Positions 45,845 through 57,009 of a stretch of DNA of 64,000 bases are shown here, in pieces. A program made the translations under genes and the position numbers. Position 1 is the stretch's first letter, and each line of letters opens with the position of its first letter. Source of the DNA: Cynocephalus volans (lineage: Eukaryota > Chordata > Mammalia > Dermoptera > Cynocephalidae); NCBI RefSeq assembly GCF_027409185.1, contig NC_084461.1:188392001-188456000 (forward strand), in the 5' to 3' direction. The notes beneath the pieces were generated by a model. It was not told where the DNA came from. It saw only the letters and a list, made by a program, of their open reading frames with translations, and did not search any database.

Positions 45845-47579
45845 GTAAGTGACGGGTGGACTTTTGCACTGAGTGACCCTATGGAAAAGCTGGGGTTTGG
45901 TTTCATGGTGCATGCCTTCTCTCATGTGACCTCTGGGGTAGGGACACACTGCTGAGCCCAATCTGGGGACCATGGTCTTCTATCTGAAGACTCTTTCAAG
46001 AGAAGCCCACTTGGCATAACTTCAGCCGGGAGGGGAATTTATTATCAGAATCCAGGGTGTCTCGGGGACCCCTGGGGGGCAGGGCACCCATCTCTCAGGG
46101 AAGGACCTAAATGAGGGAGCATTTCTAGTTCCTGTTTCACTTTACACATGAATCTTGTTCTCTCTCTGAATTTCAGCCTGGCTGATGGGTAATGGCTGCC
46201 CCTGACTCTTGAGTTTGCCAGCTGCCAAGGGCCACACAGAGAGCCTATCTTGAATCAATTCCAATCCCAAATTCCCAGGAGAGGGAGAAGCTGATTGGCT
46301 CAGCTTGGGTCAGGTGTTTACTCCTAGTCCAATCAGCTGTGGTGGGGGAGGAAGAGCTGGGCCATATGCTGCAACTGTCACACCCATGGTCCTAGCAATG
46401 GAAGTGGGGGAGTACCCAGAGAAAGCAGGAATCCCTAGGCGGCAGATACATACCGTGATGACATTTCCTGTTTGTGTGTCCTTATGGGAATGGAAAGAGA
46501 ATATTTGAAATTGCGTTGCCCTAGAAATTACATCGTGTATTGTTTCTCTGGGCAATAGGAAGGCGTTCTCTGGGGTTGAATAAGCAAACATTAAAAAGGC
46601 ATTCTTAGATTTCCTCCAAGGGAATGTAATTCCTTAGCTACATCCATAATGTTTATAGAGGCAGAAACTGTCCATTATTAAAAAGAAGATCTTCCTACTA
46701 GATGATGCATGAGGTTCGGAGGATGGGGAAAAAGGTTTCTTTAGATTTTCCTTGGATTCAACTTACTCGAGGCCAGAATTAATTCATATGGGACCTCTGT
46801 GTGAATTAAGAAAAGGCTTCCTTTCTCAAGACACTTTACTGCCATCTGTTGGAATATTGTTATTATGTAGGGATTTTGTTAGAACAAGAAAAAGCATCTC
46901 CCAGAAAAGTGTAATAAACAAGCAAATCAGTGATTTTTTTTTCACACGGATGGCACTTCCTAGGGCTATGTAGTCCACAACCGTCATGTCTGTGCCTGGC
47001 TGCCCTGATTCTCAGCTTACCCCTGGTATGCATCGAGAAATGCCTGCTTTCTGGTGTGTCTCTGACAGTTGTTCTTGAATCTTACCCTTCTACACTCCCA
47101 CACACCCCATGCACAGGGTCTGGCTCTAAGTCAATCCATTTGATCTGGTTTCACTTTGATGAAACCGAAGGGGAAGGGGTGGAAGAGTAGAGATTTTAGG
47201 GTCTTTAGAGTGAAACACCTGGAAATAGGACCAGAACTGAGATGAGGTGCCTAGGGGACAGTATTTAAGCAGGTGCTTTTCCGCAGGGCTGACTCTATGC
47301 TTGCATCACCCTGAGAGGAGTGCCTCCTTAGATTTTGGGGCTCCCTCTCTCTCTACCCCAGTCCCAGCCCTGCCTTCGAGACAGACCAACCTTCTTTTTG
47401 CTCTTTCTGACCCTTTCTGAAAAAGCATCTCCCAGAAAAACACTCTGGTGGAGTGTTGCTGTCTCTTTTTTCTCTCCTCTGTAACAAAGACCTTCTACCA
47501 GGAGGTGGTTAAGAGTGGGAGAGAGATCCCAGTGGCAGGTTTGTTATCAGACCCACTCAGTTCCTGGCTGAGGCTCCCC

Positions 47580-48159
47580 CATATTTGATACCAGGCATAT
47601 GGGTCCGGCTGCCTGCCCCCCTTTCAAAAACAAACCAATAAAAGTCAAATGTTGGTGAAAATGGAAGTCAGCCTTTATTCAGGAATACCAGTGACCTGAG
47701 GAGAGATGTTGGGCCAACTCATCTCTCCGGTAAACCTGAAGGAGAACGGCCAGACTAAAACCATCTCCAAGACTCAGGTTTACTGAGGGTTTTTAAAGAG
47801 GGGGTTGAGGGAATGGAACGTGGGAAATGAAAAGCAGGAGGGAGGGGCACATGAGCAGTGAGGGCTTCATGCAAGGCCTCATGTGCAAGGTCTCGCCAAG
47901 ACTTTGGTTTCTTCTCCCATCTTTGCTGTTATCTCAGGTTCTGGGTAGTATGGGCAAGTCTGTAGCTTCAGGCTGGCTGGAAAACAACGTTACATTCACT
48001 TAAGTAATGTCATCTTGCTCCATAATTAAGGTTCAACATATCAAATAACAATGGGAAAAGAGGGAACTCAGAGAAATGCATGCCAAAAAAACAAAACAAA
48101 ACAAAAAAAAACTGTGTTTTAAAAATCGTTTAGAGCCCATGCAGTTTTAGGTCCCGACA
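47580..48159 (-). repeat. Probable solo LTR
   Basis: The right end gives tgtcgggacc on the minus strand, a common LTR start. A minus-strand 'cctgaataaaggctgact' (near 47670-47690) looks like an LTR polyadenylation signal region. An A-rich stretch at 48085-48110 is part of it. The left boundary and the target-site duplication are not resolved, and the family is not recognised. No viral gene is present. Confidence 0.45.
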
Positions 48160-48189
48160 TAGCTTCAGTCCTGCTCACTCCAACAGCTT

Positions 48190-48415
48190 TAGAAGACAAG
48201 GTACTCTAGAACTGGGTGCACACTGGTGGCTACTGCCACAAGTGGCTATTTACATTTGTAATTAATTAAAATAAATAAAATTTAAAATGCAGTACTTCAG
48301 TCACACTAGCCACATTTCAAAAGTTCAATAGCCACATGTGCCTACATGGCTCCTATTGGAAAGCACAGGCAGAGAACATTTCCATCATTGCAGAATGTCC
48401 TATTGGACAGTACTG
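48190..48415 (-). repeat. hAT-Charlie-like element
   Basis: 'gtggctactgccacaagtgg', 'cactagccacatttcaaaag' and 'tcctattggacagtactg' are the typical terminal and internal words of a small hAT-Charlie element, seen in antisense. Confidence 0.6.
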
Positions 48416-48423
48416 CTTTAGAA

Positions 48424-48655
48424 CAGGGGTCAGCAAAATATGGCCCAAGGGCCACCAGATCTGGCTGGTTGCCTGTTTTTATAAATAAAGTTTTATTGGC
48501 ATACGGCCATGCCTATTCATTTATGCATTGCCTGTGGCTACTTTCATGATGCAACGGCAGAGCTGAATATTTACAACAGAGACCATATGGCCTGCAAGAG
48601 CCTGTAAAAACATTTGCTTTTTGGTCCTTTATAGAGAAAGGTTTGCCATCCCCTG
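48424..48655. mobile_element. Small hAT-type transposon with 8-bp TSD
   Basis: It begins 'caggggtcagcaaaatatgg' and ends 'tttgccatcccctg', i.e. CAGGGG...CCCCTG inverted termini. The flanks ctttagaa (48416-48423) and ccctagaa (48656-48663) form an 8-bp duplication with two changes, as expected for hAT elements. Confidence 0.7.
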
Positions 48656-48683
48656 CCCTAGAATATTCTTTACTGTTCCAGAG

Positions 48684-48850
48684 CAGTGCTTCCAAAACTT
48701 TAATGAGCATATGGAGCCCTTGAGGATCTTATTACACAGTAATAACAAAAGTAGATTCTGATCCAATGGGTTTCAGATTGGGGCCTGAGATTCTCCATTT
48801 CTCCAAGCTTCCAAAGGACATTGAGGCAGCTGGTCTGCAAAACACACTGA
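48684..48850 (+). repeat. hAT-Charlie (MER20/MER5-group) fragment
   Basis: 'cagtgcttccaaaactttaa' to 'gcagctggtctgcaaaacac' matches a common small hAT-Charlie element. Confidence 0.6.
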
Positions 48851-49256
48851 GCACCCAGACTTTGCCAGAAATTCTCCGACGTTGCCAGAAACTCAGCCTC
48901 TGTGCCATTTCCCATTGTTCAGATGTTGTGGAGTCTTCCAAACCTTTCCTTTTTTTGAAATCCCCCCATTTTCCCACATCCCCCAACCTGTCTCTTCTCC
49001 AGAACAGACAGAGGAAGGGAGAGGAGGAGACTCGCATCAGCCAATTTAATAAATCATTAGCACTTCAAGTAGAGAAACTGGTGGAGGTCAGAGGTTACTG
49101 CGCATCTCTGCATTGTTGCAAACTTGAAAAATCCTGCCCCTCATTACCAGAGGTAATTGGCTGTGAAGTCTGAAAAGATGGTTTGCAAAATCCAACAGAT
49201 GCAGTGAGCGGCTGGCGAAAGAGAACTTGGGGGCTTCTGCCTTGTCTAGGTAATGA

Positions 49257-49745
<489 letters not shown>

Positions 49746-50329
49746 TAGGGGGAAGGAGTCGGGCATAGCAATGATGCCTTAGGCTGGGCCTGAAACCCCA
49801 ACACCCACCATGACTTCTCTGGAGACCCCTGTAGATATGACTGTGGTCTATTAATGCATCCCTGCACTGTGCTCCCTGGTCCCTCCCACTGCATTTAGCT
49901 ATATCCTACGTGCTTCCCAGATTGGTTAGGAGAAGCTGGGTCATGCTGTGGTAAGGAACGCCCCCAATCTCCATGGTTTAAAACAATAAAGGTTTCTTCC
50001 CCGTTTACGCTATGTATCTATGATGGGTTGACTAGGGGGCCTTATATATTCTCGTCTGGGACCAGGCTGATACAACAGCCACCATCCTGAACATTGCCAG
50101 GTATTATGGCAGAGAAAAAGAGAGTCTGGAGGGTCTCACACTGGCAATTGAGTGCTCCAGCCTGAAAATGACATATGTCATCTGTACTCGTGACTCATTG
50201 GCTCAAATCAGTCACGTGACCCTACCCATCTACAGAGGGGTCCAGGAAGCCCAGCCCATGTACCTGGAAGGCAAAGAGCTAGATATGTTTGCTGGACAGT
50301 GTTGATGGTCATAACCTTTACTATGGCTT

Positions 50330-50480
50330 GAAAGGCCCTGTGAGATCCAGCCTCTGCCTACCCCTCCCCTCTGGCTCACCTCAGGGTCTTTGCACAGGCT
50401 CTTCTCCCGCCTCCTGCTTGTCCTTCAGTTCTTAACTAAAATGTGACTTTCTCAGGGAGGACTTTTCTATGCCAGTCTCT
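50330..50480 (-). repeat. L2 fragment, antisense
   Basis: 'ctcagggtctttgcacaggc' and 'tctcagggaggacttttcta' are antisense L2 text. Confidence 0.7.
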
Positions 50481-50504
50481 CCAGTTTAAAGTATATCCCC
50501 CTTG

Positions 50505-50790
50505 TATGAGTCAGGTTCCTGGCCAGGAACAAATAGCACCCTCACTAGGCAGTTCGAGAAGAGTTTTATGAACAGCTTGTTTGCAAGGGTGTGAGCACCA
50601 GTGGAGACATGAAAACACTGCAGGGTTAGCGACAGTGGGCGAGGGGGTGGCAGTCTGGAACTGGGAGAGCAGGGAGCAGCCAGAGGAGACAAATACCCTG
50701 ACTTCTCTCTCTTCTAACCCTCTGATCCTCAGTGCAAGAGAGCCATCATGCATTTTCCAGATCAGCCTCCTGGGGCATGGATCAGGGTGG
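50505..50790 (-). repeat. Old repeat of the 'ggttcc-aggaac' type
   Basis: 'gtatgagtcaggttcctggc' and the 'gagaagagttttatgaacag' region resemble the repeat at 34360 and 9535. It is diverged. Confidence 0.3.
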
Positions 50791-50899
50791 GGAGAGGACC
50801 TTGGGGCAGATGGAAGACCCCAGCACAGTCCCTATCGCTTTCATGGCACCCCATGGTGCCTCCTTCCCAGCTCTTCCCGCAGTTGTCATTATGACTTAA

Positions 50900-51600
50900 C
50901 ACGGTGTTGTGAATGCCTCCCTAGCCAGCCTGTTAGCCCCATGAGGGCAAGAACCATGTCTGTTTCGTTCCCCATGGTACCACTCTGCCCCATGCCTGTC
51001 CCAGTGTCCGGCACACAGTAGATCCTCAATAAATATTTACCAACTGAACAAATCTGGGGATCTCATTACATCTCTCCTCTGCTTCAAACCCTTCAGTAAT
51101 TTTCTGTTGTTTCAATCAAGATCAAACTCCCCAGTGGGGCTTACCAGCTCTGCCACATCCTGTCCCTCCTGCCACTCCCATCTTGTCCCCCTGCCTTTTC
51201 TGTGTTCCACCCACGTGGGCCCTCTTCATGTCCTGTGAGCCCACCGTGCTGTTCCTCACTTGCAGGCCTTGGCACGTGCTGTTCCCTCTGCCTGGAGTGC
51301 CCTTCCCCGTCATCTCTGCTTGGGGTACTTCTATTCATTCTTCAGGTCTCACTTTCATGTCACTTCTGCTGGGAAATCATCTCTGTATCTTCCCCTGCTA
51401 GGTGCCCCTACTGTGCATGCCCCAAATACCTTGTATCTCCCCTCCCATAGGGCTCATGGCCCCCATGGCTTGATTCCAGCTTTAGACAGAATGTTCTTTG
51501 AGGGCAGGGACCACTCTGTCTTGATTACCATCATCGTCATACCCCTGTTGTCTGGAACAGAGCAGGCATTTAATAAACATTGATGAATGAATGGATAAAT
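50900..51600 (-). repeat. L2 fragment, antisense
   Basis: 'ccccatgagggcaagaacca', 'cctcaataaatatttacc', 'ttccctctgcctggagtgcc' and 'ttgagggcagggaccactct' are antisense L2 3' end phrases, partly duplicated. Two overlapping L2 copies are likely. Confidence 0.75.
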
Positions 51601-51706
51601 GTATGAATGAATGATAAAGGAAGCAATAAAACTGAAAAGTGAAGAAAGAGGAAAACTGAAGAAAATATGGGGACATGGTTCTTAAGTAGTATTAGGAAAA
51701 AGGAGC

Positions 51707-51742
51707 CTACACTTGATCTTAGCCAAAAGGCCGAGAAGTGAT
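51707..51742 (-). pseudogene. U2 snRNA 5'-end fragment (retro-pseudogene)
   Basis: The minus strand matches the first 36 nucleotides of U2 spliceosomal RNA ('cttctcggccttttggctaa' lies inside) with one visible change near the 5' end (atcacttc instead of atcgcttc). The remaining about 150 nt of U2 are absent. Flanking aggaaaaag at 51694-51702 and 51743-51751 looks like a target-site duplication. It is therefore a 3'-truncated retrotransposed copy without snRNA promoter elements and not a functional gene. Confidence 0.85.
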
Positions 51743-51751
51743 AGGAAAAAG

Positions 51752-52410
51752 CAACCTAATTTGGGATCCTCAAAAGATTATGGTACTCGCTGCCCAATGC
51801 AAATCGTCTTTGCCCAATTTCATCCCAGGGTGGGCAGGTCCCAGAAGCCCTTTATCCTGTGCCCACCACACAATGAGCAGAGCACTCTCCTTACAGGAGG
51901 TCACTGGAGGCAGGGACCTCATCAGGCCCTGCTTGGTCTCACAAAATAGTTAAGAAGCTGCTTAGAAGACAGCATCTTGCTTAGGGAATCCATTTCTCCA
52001 TCAGCCGCACCTTGGATAATGTCTCCCATTGGGAAGAGGCCTCATTAAGCTCAGCATCACTAAAGCAACATCTGACATAAAGACGCCAAAGGGAGAATGA
52101 CTCTGAATTTAATCACAGAACCACCGGGAAATGCAGATGCGGCAGCTTCCTTTGGCAAGGAGCTGAAGCTTGGACTGTGGGGTCCGACACTACTGGAGTG
52201 GGCATCCCTTCAGAGCAGGCGATTCCACAGTCTGGAAATGCTGCCCTCCTGGATAGTAAAATGAGTTGTTTGTTTTATTTCATAGGTGAGTTAGGTAGTG
52301 AGGGTTTGTGTAGAGGATGCTGCCTGTGCATAGAACAGGAGAGGAAAACAAAGTAGAACGGGGAACCTGACTTGACTGTGTATATGAGGGCTGGTGAAGG
52401 CTTGTCTTTG
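51752..52410. other. Unassigned intronic stretch
   Basis: Nothing assignable is seen. Confidence 0.35.
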
Positions 52411-52414
52411 AGGT

Positions 52415-52418
<4 letters not shown>

Positions 52419-52467
<49 letters not shown>
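52419..52467. repeat. (TG)n microsatellite
   Basis: A pure TG run of about 49 bp. A CA run of the same length lies about 500 bp to the right, so the two form a long inverted pair. Confidence 0.95.
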
Positions 52468-52468
<1 letters not shown>

Positions 52469-52827
52469 TGGCTAGGTGAAGGCTGGAATCCTTACAGCAC
52501 CAATTGTCTAGCTCTCAATCCTGTTCGTGATGCCAATGGTAAAGCTAGGCAACCATGCTAGTTGTCGGGCTCTTTTACCTGCTGGTAATCCTGCACTGAC
52601 TGGGCTGATTGTTGAGCTAGGGCTGGGTCTGGAGCTCCCAGTCCCCTCAAGCCCGTTCACAGACTGGGTCGCAAACCCTTCATATGCCAGGCTGGGTCAC
52701 TAGACCCCTTCATGCAGGTCTATGAGCTAGGTAACTGGCCAAAGGTCATTGGAGCCATAGGTTGGAAAGCACGGCTGTGCCAGGCTGACACCCGAGGCTG
52801 ACGCCCACTCCCCTGCTTCACTAAAAC
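52468..52827. other. Unassigned intronic stretch between microsatellites
   Basis: The 360 bp has no recognisable repeat or exon. Words such as 'gggctgggtc' and 'gagctagg' recur irregularly. Confidence 0.35.
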
Positions 52828-52902
52828 TCCTCTCTTGCTCTCTCTCTCTCTCCCCCTCTCTCTTTCTCTACCTCTCTGCCTCTCTCTTTCTCTCTCCCTC
52901 CA
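52828..52902. repeat. CT-rich polypyrimidine tract
   Basis: About 75 bp of mainly CT/TCTC text. It could form triplex DNA. Confidence 0.85.
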
Positions 52903-52942
52903 AAGAACACAAGAATAGCAATAAAACTAAAAAGATACATTG

Positions 52943-52956
52943 GTGCGCATGCGCAC
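52943..52956. promoter_or_regulatory. Perfect NRF1-like palindrome
   Basis: gtgcgcatgcgcac is a 14-bp perfect palindrome that contains a full NRF1 consensus (tgcgcatgcgca). It lies directly before the CA run. Binding is not shown. Confidence 0.5.
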
Positions 52957-52960
52957 TAAC

Positions 52961-52962
<2 letters not shown>

Positions 52963-53019
<57 letters not shown>
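52963..53019. repeat. (CA)n microsatellite
   Basis: A CA run with one late interruption ('acaaacacaca'). Confidence 0.95.
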
Positions 53020-53224
53020 AATTTGCTTACAAAGGATGCTGAACCACACCCAACTGGACCTGAAGTGAGGGCCCTGACCAAACTATTCTGTTTTTCCAAC
53101 AGTGTGTGTGCATGTTCCCAATAAAGTCCAAACCATGGCTGATATCAACTGTAAATAGCATTCATAAACCTCACTAGTTTGTGTGGGACCCAAAAGTTCC
53201 CCTGGCACCTGATCATCTGAGCTG

Positions 53225-53590
53225 CCCTCTTGCTTGCTATACCAAGGAGAATGTGTTGGGTCGCAAGTAACAGAACTCTTGAGAAGAAGCAGCTGAGAGA
53301 ATTGAGGTTTGTTTTTATCACACAACAAAACATCTGACTGGAAACGGGCCATTCTAAGGATGGTTTAGCAGTTCTACAATGGTGGTTTGGTCTTTTTCTT
53401 TCTGATCCTCTTGGTTAGTCCTCTTCTCATGATGGCTGCCAAAACTTAGCCAGTATCAGCTTCTCACATAAGCACATTCAAAGATATGAAGAAGGGACAG
53501 GAGGATATTTCACAAAATCCCTCCAGCAGATTTCCCTTCATTGTCTGAGATGGGTATATGCCCATTTCAAGGACCATCTCTGGCAAAGGG
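53225..53590 (-). repeat. Old LTR-type repeat
   Basis: 'gtgttgggtcgcaagtaaca' and 'ctcatgatggctgccaaaac' match the recurrent repeat type of 38210 and 43655. Confidence 0.45.
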
Positions 53591-53602
53591 AAATGGAATT
53601 TC

Positions 53603-53781
53603 CAGGGCCGGCCTGTGGCTCACTTGGGAGAGTGTGGTGCTGATAACTCCAAGGCCACGCGTTCGGATACCTATATAGGGATGGCCGGTTAGCTCACTTG
53701 GGAGAGTGTGGTGCTGACAACACCAAGTCAAGGGTTAAGATCCCCTTACCGGTCATCTTTTGAAAAAAAAGGGGGGGCGGG
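53603..53781 (+). mobile_element. CYN-type SINE, dimeric
   Basis: It contains 'ggccggcctgtggctcactt', 'atagggatggccggttagct' and 'ccccttaccggtcatctttt', then an A-rich and G-rich end. A perfect duplication, atggaatttc, flanks it at 53593-53602 and 53782-53791. Confidence 0.93.
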
Positions 53782-53898
53782 ATGGAATTTCTGTAATTCG
53801 CTTAGAGTAGAACAGGGGCAGCAAATTACAGCCCAGGAAGGGCCAAATTCAGCCTATTTGTTGATGGCCCTCCAGCAAAAATCTGTTTTTACATTTTT

Positions 53899-54017
53899 TA
53901 ATTAATTAATTAATTGATTAATTTTTGAAGGTGGTTGGCATGTACTGGGATCTGAATCCTGGACCTGGGTGTTACCAACACCTGGCTCTATCCAATTGAG
54001 CTAACTGGCTAGCCCTA
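53899..54017 (-). mobile_element. CYN-type SINE, monomer, old
   Basis: The minus strand reads 'ggctagccagttagctcaat' and a degenerate B box. The tail is (ATTA)n-like. The left flank tttttacatttttt (53885-53898) and right ttttcgcatttt (54018-54029) appear to be its diverged target duplication, and the right copy was used again by the next SINE. Confidence 0.7.
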
Positions 54018-54029
54018 TTTTCGCATTTT

Positions 54030-54179
54030 TTTTTTTTTTTTTTTTTTGTCGTTTTTTCATGACCGGCACTCAGCCAGTGAGTGCACCGGTCAGTCCTATA
54101 TAGGATCCGAACCCGCGGCGGGAGCGTCGCCGCGCTTCCAGCGCAGCACTCTACCAAGTGCGCCACGGGCTCGGCCTTG
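54030..54179 (-). mobile_element. CYN-type SINE, GC-rich variant
   Basis: The minus strand starts ggccgagcccgtggcgcact and has a GC-rich anticodon-arm region with several CpGs, a B box (ggttcggatcc) and a second shorter unit ending 'tgagtgccggtcatgaaaaa'. It is flanked by a perfect 12-bp duplication, ttttcgcatttt, at 54018-54029 and 54180-54191. Retained CpGs suggest a young copy of a different subfamily from the other dimers. Confidence 0.92.
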
Positions 54180-54289
54180 TTTTCGCATTTTAAATGGTTA
54201 TATGAGTATAGACATTATAGCCTCTTAGTCTTTGAAGCTTAAAATATTTGCTATCTGGCTCTTTAAGAAAAGTTTTCCAACTCCTGGCT

Positions 54290-54910
54290 TAGACCAATGA
54301 TAGTTTACCCTCTGGGGCTGGGGTGGAGACCACCTTCCCTAACTACTGGAAATAAGAAAATGTTTTAGCTCATATGACAGGAAGTACAAAGGTCAGGCAA
54401 GCTTCAGGGCTGGTTGATTCAGCAGTGCAACTCTGTTACCAACTATGCTGGGCTTTATCCTCTGGCTGGGGAAGACAGCGGCAGCAACTCACTCCAGGCT
54501 GATCACATCCAGACATGACACCATTCTTCAGAAAAGACATACCATCTCTTCCTTTGACTCTTTTTTAGGAATGAGGAAACTTTTATGAGAAGCTTCCCTA
54601 GCAGACATCCCTTCCCAGTGCAGAGGCCCCAATTGGTTTAGTTCTGCCCATCCCTGAATAAATAAATCATAGGCAGAGGGAATAGAATTAGCCAGTTGCC
54701 TTGGATCAGTCTTTTGGGCTAGCATGGCTGTTGGGGAGTCACCATGCTCTCTGTCCACCACAGTCCTGGTTGTCATCTCTGCCAGCTGCCTGGCCCTGGA
54801 CCACTCTTCTGTCTTCCTCTTGGTACCTCTTACTTCCTAAAAACTGTCTTCCGTCATGCTACTGTGGCTCCTCCATGACCCTAAATGTGGGAGTAGACTA
54901 CAGGTCTCAG
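54290..54910 (-). repeat. Old LTR-type repeat
   Basis: 'ggaaataagaaaatgtttta', 'gctcatatgacaggaagtac' and 'ccagttgccttggatcagtc' are remnants of the recurrent old repeat. It is worn. Confidence 0.4.
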
Positions 54911-55139
54911 GCTGGTGGCCCTCAGGGTGGATTAAGCCTGATGACATAAAGGCTTTGGCCCCTTCAGTGTCTAAAATTTAATTAGGTGACAATGTGTTAA
55001 AAATTGGGAGCTTTCATGTAAAAATTCAGATTTCTGGCTTCTCTCTTAAAAAACTGGAAGGTCTGGCAATATCAGGCCTGAGTCTCCATGGAACAAATGT
55101 AACTAAATAGTGGTGTGGGTGACACTGTCAGCTGTTTAC

Positions 55140-55562
55140 CTATTTTCTGCTTTTTCTTTCAGAGTCCAGACTTTGATCAGGGTAGCAATGGGTCCAGCTA
55201 AAAAACCACTCCCATCCTCCCTTGCAGCTAAGGGTGGACAATGAGATTTAAGGGGAAGTCTATTGGGGAATTTTGGAAAAGTTTTGTTTTCCAAATAATA
55301 GGTTGTACCTTTCATCCATGTTGCTCCCTCTACCTTTCTCCCTGGAATATGACTATGAAGGCCGGTGCAGTGGCAGCCATTTTTTAACCATAAGGGAAAG
55401 GCCAGGTGAATTATAGAGATCTTGTTCTTACTTCCCTAGCTACTGAGCTCAAGCGAGTAACATGTTATGAGAGAAAGATAAATGACAATTTGTTTAAGCC
55501 ATCGTTTAGTTAGGCTTTCTGTAATTTGTAGTTGTATTTTTTCCTAACTGATACAAACCAAT
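55140..55562 (+). repeat. MLT1-like LTR
   Basis: The 3' end reads 'aatttgtttaagccatcgtt' and 'cctaactgatacaa', as in old MaLR LTRs. Orientation is +. Confidence 0.55.
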
Positions 55563-56605
55563 ACCCCTTAAGGCAGGGTGTGTATGTTCCAGTTTGCTAT
55601 AATCTCCACTCTCCTATATTGTCTCTCAGTGGGCCCACTTTACTTTTTTATGCCACCCACCTGGTCAGAGTTTGCAACCTGTAGGCAATAGCATAAATGT
55701 TTCTGTGCTGTATAGACTTTCTGAAGTCTTGGGGATAACTGAAGGGAATTAAAACTCAGGGATGCTAAGATAGTATCCCAAATGTAAGTGCTCCCAGAAT
55801 TCCTCAGCCCAAGCTCTGCACAGGGGCCCCTCACTCCCAGCTGGAAGCCAGCCTCTATGTGGCTGACAAACTTTATATTTTACCACACTGAGCACTTAAG
55901 AGCCATCCTCATCGAGAACTTTCAATCCCAGAACAGGACCTGGGCTTCAGACTATTCTCAAAGGTGAATTCAAGCTGTCACTGCTAGACAAGCAGGAATA
56001 TACTAGGCTGCTTCAAATGGCAGTGTCTCCTTCAGTCCCCTGCTGCCTTTCCCCACCAGGGTTCCAAAAAGGAAGAAAAAAAAAAAAAAAGCTTCAGAGC
56101 TTAGTCTCAGCCCAAACCCCAAGAGAAAGTGCCTGTGATACGCTTAGGAGCTAATACTCACCAGTCTTGAAGGGCACTTTCTACAGATGACAGTTCTGAA
56201 ACTTCTCTAGGGCCTTCTGGGATTTATCACAAGCCAGCAGTTTCTAGATGGGGCTAAATATTGGGCAGATAATAAAGATATTTGCCTTGGAGTAGACTAC
56301 AGCCACACTGTGAGCTGGTTATGCATGCTGCTGGGAGTATGCAGAACTGACTTGTATGAGAAACTGTGGAATGAGGTTTCTGGGCAGTTGTTGGGAAGTG
56401 TTTGGGCCTGGAGAACTGGGCTGGAATCACAAAGCTAGAGAAAGACACCAAAATTCTTTCTTGCCAGACACAGCAGCGCATATTTCACTGATTTGAAATC
56501 AGAATCAGTTATCCTAGTGGGTAAAGTGGATGATGTGTGTGTTAGGAATGCTTTTGGCTGCAAGTAACATAATACCCAAATAAGAGAGGCATGGACCAAA
56601 AGGAT
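55563..56605. other. Unassigned intronic stretch
   Basis: There is a short poly-A run at 56070-56090. I see no exon. Confidence 0.35.
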
Positions 56606-56609
56606 ATTT

Positions 56610-56885
56610 ATTTATCAATTATTTTTTTAATAAACTTTTTATTTAGAATAATTTTAAATGTACAGAATTGTAACAAAGATAATAGAGTTCCCATATCCCT
56701 TCACCTGTCTTCCCCTAATGTGAACATCTTACATTACTGTGGAATATTCATCAAAATTAAGAAATTAACATTGGTATACTACTATTAACTGAGTCTTTGA
56801 TGGAATTTCACTAGATTTTCCATTCATGTTCTTTTACTGTCCCAGGATCCAACCCAGGGTACCACATTGTATTTAGGTTGCTTTA
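56610..56885 (-). repeat. Old L1M fragment, antisense
   Basis: 'aataaactttttatttagaa', 'gtacagaattgtaacaaaga' and 'gatccaacccagggtaccac' are antisense L1M words. Confidence 0.6.
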
Positions 56886-56887
56886 CT

Positions 56888-56990
56888 TTTTTTTCTTTTT
56901 TTTTTTTTTTGGCAGCTGGCCAGTGCAGGAATCCAAACCCTTGGTGTTACAAGGCGGCTCTCTAACTAACTAAGCTAACTGGCCCAGCCC
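56888..56990 (-). mobile_element. CYN-type SINE, monomer
   Basis: On the minus strand it starts 'gggctgggccagttagctta'. The T-rich left end is the tail. The flanks share an imperfect ggtt(g/a)ctt word. It sits in the L1M fragment. Confidence 0.8.
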
Positions 56991-57009
56991 TGGGTTACTT
57001 ATTTTTTAC

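Noticed and set aside
51707-51742. Functional U2 snRNA gene
   Set aside because: Only the first 36 nt are present and no snRNA promoter is seen.
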